10,065 nt of DNA from Sediminibacterium sp. (GTDB lineage Bacteria > Bacteroidota > Bacteroidia > Chitinophagales > Chitinophagaceae): NCBI GenBank assembly GCA_023256555.1, contig JALRFB010000020.1, positions 1 to 10,065 of the forward strand, in the 5' to 3' direction. Shown piece after piece: positions 6,287 through 10,065 of this stretch. The position numbers were made by a program, and so were the translations under genes. The number at the start of each line of letters is the position of its first letter. Within the stretch, counting starts at the first letter, position 1. Under the pieces are notes generated by a model. It did no database searches and was not told where the DNA came from. It was given only the letters and a program-made list of their open reading frames with translations.

Positions 6287-7555
6287 ATGTTTATAAAGCC
6301 AAATATTGAAATAGCATCTTTTGATTATATACTTCCAGAAGAAAAAATAGCGTTTACACCTGCTAGCAATAGAGCAGATAGTAAATTATTAGTTTGGGAT
6401 AAAGAGATTATTGAAACATCACAATACAAACATATAGCCAATTTTCTTCCCTCCAACGCTGCATTGTTTTTTAATAATAGTAAAGTGATTGCTGCTAGAC
6501 TTTTTTTTGAAAAGCAAACCAATAATGGGCAATCCAATATTGAAATATTTTGTTTAGAACCTTCAGCAAATTTTACTCCTATGATTAAAGCAATGGAATC
6601 CACAAAAAGCGTTGATTGGTTTTGTTTAATTGGAGGTGCTAAAAAATGGAAAGAAGGAATATTAACTAAAGAAATTTTTATTGAGGATAAATTAATTCAT
6701 TTCAACGCAGAAAAATTAGCACAAGAAAATGGACAATACTTAATTCGATTTTCTTGGAATAATGAATCAATTAGTTTTTCTGAATTACTTACACATATTG
6801 GTAATATACCTTTACCCCCTTATATAGAACGCGCAGCAACTACAGAAGATAAAGACAGGTATCAAACCACTTATGCAAAAGAAGAAGGATCAGTAGCTGC
6901 CCCTACTGCGGGATTACATTTTAGTAAAGAAGTTTTTGAGCAACTAGCTACAAAAAATATTCAAACTAATTTTTTAACATTACATGTTGGGGCTGGAACT
7001 TTTATGCCTGTTAAAGTAGCAACAATTGACGAACATGTTATGCATGCTGAGTTTATTGATGTTGACATTAATACAATACAACATTTGATTAAACTATTAG
7101 ATGCTCCAAATAAAGAAAATATTGTAGCAGTGGGAACTACTTCTCTTAGAACATTGGAGTCTTTATATTGGCTAGGTGTACAACAATTCAATGCACAACA
7201 AAAAGACAATTATGTACATAATCCAACCCTCAACCTTACTCAATGGGAGGCTTATGAATTAGAAACTAATCAGATAAATCCAACTTTGGCTTTATCTGCA
7301 TTAATAAAACATCTTGAAAAAACTAAATCTACACATTTGTTTGCCAAAACACAATTGATGGTTACACCAGGCTATCATTTCAAAATATGTAATGCACTGG
7401 TGACCAATTTTCATCAGCCAAAATCCACACTATTGCTCATAATAGCTGCCATTACTGGAGACGAATGGAAAACCATTTATAATTATGCTTTAAACAATCA
7501 ATTTAGATTTTTAAGCTATGGGGATGGTTCTCTTTTATGGATCAATAAAAACTAA
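6287..7555 (+). CDS. queA: S-adenosylmethionine:tRNA ribosyltransferase-isomerase QueA
   Basis: QueA transfers and rearranges the ribosyl group of S-adenosylmethionine onto preQ1 at the tRNA wobble position, forming epoxyqueuosine, the penultimate queuosine intermediate. The family opening DYILPEEKIAFTP lies at residues 13-25. The core IPLPPYIERAATTEDKDRYQ (174-193), GSVAAPTAGLHFS (201-213) and LHVGAGTFMPVKV (232-244) is strongly conserved, as are GTTSLRTLES (283-292), TNFHQPKSTL (373-382) and FLSYGDGSLL (408-417). At 422 residues it is longer than the roughly 340-360 residues of E. coli-like enzymes. The extra length is mainly around 290-355, between GTTSLRTLE and the C-terminal core. The ATG at 6287 is the only usable start, since the next Met is residue 98, inside the fold. 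It is divergent from mraZ and convergent with the histidine kinase. Confidence 0.96.
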   Translation: MFIKPNIEIASFDYILPEEKIAFTPASNRADSKLLVWDKEIIETSQYKHIANFLPSNAALFFNNSKVIAARLFFEKQTNNGQSNIEIFCLEPSANFTPMIKAMESTKSVDWFCLIGGAKKWKEGILTKEIFIEDKLIHFNAEKLAQENGQYLIRFSWNNESISFSELLTHIGNIPLPPYIERAATTEDKDRYQTTYAKEEGSVAAPTAGLHFSKEVFEQLATKNIQTNFLTLHVGAGTFMPVKVATIDEHVMHAEFIDVDINTIQHLIKLLDAPNKENIVAVGTTSLRTLESLYWLGVQQFNAQQKDNYVHNPTLNLTQWEAYELETNQINPTLALSALIKHLEKTKSTHLFAKTQLMVTPGYHFKICNALVTNFHQPKSTLLLIIAAITGDEWKTIYNYALNNQFRFLSYGDGSLLWINKN

Positions 7556-7556
7556 A

Positions 7557-8873
7557 TTATTTTCCAATAGGTAAAAGTAAAGTAATAGTAGTTCCCTTAC
7601 CTAAAGCAGAATCTACTTTGATGGTTCCTTTATGAATATCCATTACCCACTTTACATAACTCATACCTAAGCCAAATCCTTTTACATTGTGGATATTGCC
7701 AGAATGTGCTCTATAAAATTTTTCAAAAATATGTTTAGCAGTATCGCTATCCATGCCAATACCTTTATCCTGAAATGCAATTTGAATTTTATTGCCTACA
7801 GTAGAAGTTTTAATAGTTATATCAATACTATCTTGTGAATACTTTATGGCATTGTCAATTAAATTAGAGAAAACATGTAAAAGATATTCTTCGTCTGCTT
7901 GAATTACCGGAGGATCAGCTTCTAAAATAGTCTCTACATTGGAAGGTTTCGCTTCTAATTGTAATTTAAAGCTGTCTAAAACCCCAAAAATTAAATCATG
8001 TACATCAACTGGTTGTGTATTTAATTCATACTCTTTCTTTTCTAATTGAGCTGCTTGCAAAATCACTTCCACATGTTTATTCATTCGAACGTTTTCTTCT
8101 TTAATAATGTTACTAAAATAAGAAACTGCATTAGAATCTGATTGTACTTTACTGGTCTTTAATGCATCTACTGCTAAAGAAATAGTTGCCAATGGTGTTT
8201 TTAATTCATGCGTCATATTATTAATAAAATCACGCTTTATTTCATTCAGTTTTCGTTGTACAAGCAAAGACCTTAATGTAATAAAGAAAGCTGTAAATAC
8301 AATTAAAATAAACAAAACTGCACCAACAATTACCCATCTCAATGTTTGCAATAAGTAAAATCGAACATTAGGAACTATAATAATAATTGTTTCAAAGGGA
8401 CCAACAGGCTCTATGACATCTTGAGGCATAATGGTTACCCTTGTTTGTAAACTATTGATATCATCCATATAGGCGACTTCAAATTTTTTACTCATCATCT
8501 CAATCTTGCCCTTTTTGTCCGAAACGGCGAATTCGTAACCCAATCCTATGAGTCCATTTTTTTCTAATGCATTGGTGATTTTAGTTTGTAAATCATTATA
8601 ACTAAAAACATCTGCAACACTTGACTCATCAAAATTATGTAAATGATATTCTTCTTTTAAAGACAGCCCTCTTTTAGGTAAACGCAAAGACAAACCACTG
8701 GTCATTTTCTTACTGATATCATTGGAGACAATTAAAGCTGATTGATTGATTTTATCACTTAATTGATTCTTTTGCAAAATAAATAAACCCTGCAACCAAG
8801 TAATTTGAATAAATAGAATACCCAAAATAGAGAGGGCAATTAAAGTAAATATTACTGGGAAGGTTTTTCTCAT
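7557..8873 (-). CDS. Membrane-bound sensor histidine kinase, orphan in this window
   Basis: This is a two-component sensor kinase of 438 residues from the ATG at 8873-8871. An upstream in-frame TTG at 8882 would add three residues (MYP) but is less likely. Two transmembrane helices (about 5-27 and 176-201) flank an extracytoplasmic region of about 150 residues with no domain I recognise. No HAMP domain is evident. The HisKA domain starts near 207 and contains NNMTHELKTP, with His222 the expected phosphorylation site. The HATPase domain has an N box NLIDNAIKYS (337-346), a G1 box DKGIGMD (369-375), an F box FEKFYR, and a G2 box GFGLGMS (399-405); all are intact, so it should be active. No response regulator gene adjoins it: queA converges on one side and atpC lies upstream. 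Its signal and partner are unknown. The ATG is only 14 nt after the T-tract of the atpC terminator. Confidence 0.93.
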   Translation of the reverse strand: MRKTFPVIFTLIALSILGILFIQITWLQGLFILQKNQLSDKINQSALIVSNDISKKMTSGLSLRLPKRGLSLKEEYHLHNFDESSVADVFSYNDLQTKITNALEKNGLIGLGYEFAVSDKKGKIEMMSKKFEVAYMDDINSLQTRVTIMPQDVIEPVGPFETIIIIVPNVRFYLLQTLRWVIVGAVLFILIVFTAFFITLRSLLVQRKLNEIKRDFINNMTHELKTPLATISLAVDALKTSKVQSDSNAVSYFSNIIKEENVRMNKHVEVILQAAQLEKKEYELNTQPVDVHDLIFGVLDSFKLQLEAKPSNVETILEADPPVIQADEEYLLHVFSNLIDNAIKYSQDSIDITIKTSTVGNKIQIAFQDKGIGMDSDTAKHIFEKFYRAHSGNIHNVKGFGLGMSYVKWVMDIHKGTIKVDSALGKGTTITLLLPIGK

Positions 8874-8887
8874 AGGATACAAATTAC

Positions 8888-8921
8888 AAAAAAAATCCTT
8901 CCCGTTGTATCGGGAAGGATT
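8888..8921 (-). terminator. Intrinsic terminator of the atpD-atpC transcript
   Basis: A perfect 11-bp inverted repeat, AATCCTTCCCG (8894-8904) and CGGGAAGGATT (8911-8921), encloses a 6-nt loop. In the minus-strand transcript the stem is followed by a run of eight T (8895-8888, the first two overlapping the foot of the stem). It starts 24 nt after the atpC stop codon. The stem is GC-rich in otherwise AT-rich DNA. The plus strand lacks a comparable T-run directly after the stem, so the structure is oriented for atpC rather than for queA transcription. Confidence 0.92.
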
Positions 8922-8945
8922 CCTATAAATGATAATTTTTTGTTA

Positions 8946-9191
8946 TTATAATACGCCTTCTATTAAAACCGTGGTTTTATTATTAAGTACTTCTACAAAA
9001 CCTCCTTTGATAGAATAGGTTTCAGAAGGATTAGATTTATGTAATACCTTAACCTGACCCACACCTAATGCACTTACCAATGGAGCATGCTTATCTAATA
9101 TTTCAAATAAACCATTGATGCCAGGTAATTGAACACCTTGCACATCTCCACTAAATAATTTCTTCTCCGGTGATAATATTTCTAATAACAT
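8946..9191 (-). CDS. atpC: F1F0 ATP synthase subunit epsilon, short form (AtpC)
   Basis: Epsilon sits on the central stalk with gamma and couples rotation between F1 and F0. The 81-residue protein has the N-terminal beta-sandwich domain: MLLEILSPEKKLFSGDVQGVQLPG opens it, GLFEILDKHAPLVSALGVG lies at about 27-45, and SIKGGFVEVLNNKTTVL at about 59-75. It ends just after that domain. The C-terminal helical hairpin that makes E. coli epsilon about 139 residues, and that can insert into F1 to inhibit hydrolysis, is absent. The frame ends in a normal stop with a terminator shortly after, so this is a genuine short form and not a disrupted gene. Its ATG lies 17 nt after the atpD stop. Confidence 0.94.
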   Translation of the reverse strand: MLLEILSPEKKLFSGDVQGVQLPGINGLFEILDKHAPLVSALGVGQVKVLHKSNPSETYSIKGGFVEVLNNKTTVLIEGVL

Positions 9192-9208
9192 GAATTCTTC
9201 TTTAATAA

Positions 9209-10065
<857 letters not shown>

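Noticed and set aside
6325..7209. Minus-strand open frames of 92 and 82 codons (6325-6603 and 6961-7209)
   Set aside because: Both are antisense to conserved parts of queA and have no recognisable content.
7568..7603. 7-bp inverted repeat TAGGTAA/TTACCTA as a queA terminator
   Set aside because: The loop is 22 nt long, no T-run follows, and the segment codes for the conserved C-terminal part of the kinase.
8874..8882. TTG start for the histidine kinase, giving an N-terminus MYP
   Set aside because: An ATG three codons downstream gives the typical short basic N-terminus MRKTFPVIF before the first membrane helix.

Overview
The window is AT-rich chromosomal DNA from a member of the Bacteroidota, most likely a Chitinophagaceae-like genus, although the genus is a guess. 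The evidence is: the gene order mraZ-rsmH-ftsL-ftsI-murE-mraY with a short Bacteroidota-type FtsL; an FtsI carrying one PASTA domain; a MraY with an enlarged extracytoplasmic loop; an F1 epsilon subunit without its C-terminal helices; mostly absent Shine-Dalgarno sequences; and a TAnnTTTG promoter element. No mobile element, CRISPR array, RNA gene or sign of horizontal transfer was seen. This is mainly core-genome sequence, and its most interesting content is in the regulatory DNA.

Left part (1-6033, all minus strand): the start of the division and cell wall (dcw) operon. It reads from mraZ (transcription regulator) through rsmH (16S rRNA methyltransferase), ftsL-like and ftsI (divisome membrane protein and septal transpeptidase) to murE and mraY (cytoplasmic and membrane steps of peptidoglycan precursor synthesis). 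Spacing is very tight: gaps of 9, 5 and 5 nt, plus two one-base TAATG overlaps. Together these genes make lipid-linked peptidoglycan precursor and insert it at the septum. mraY runs off the left edge, so the operon continues.

Middle (6034-6286): a 253-nt divergent regulatory region. It holds four GTG-centred boxes at an exact 10-bp period just upstream of mraZ, a probable MraZ operator. It also has a candidate mraZ promoter immediately upstream of those boxes, a perfect DnaA box (TTATCCACA on the minus strand) and a TACATTTG -7 element 4 nt before the queA start codon.

Right part: queA (plus strand, queuosine tRNA modification) converges on an orphan membrane sensor histidine kinase (minus strand), with one base between their stop codons. 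Upstream of the kinase are a strong intrinsic terminator and then atpC and atpD (minus strand, F1 ATP synthase epsilon and beta). atpD is cut by the right edge. The kinase begins only 14 nt after the terminator T-tract, so its expression probably depends on readthrough or on a promoter embedded in the terminator.
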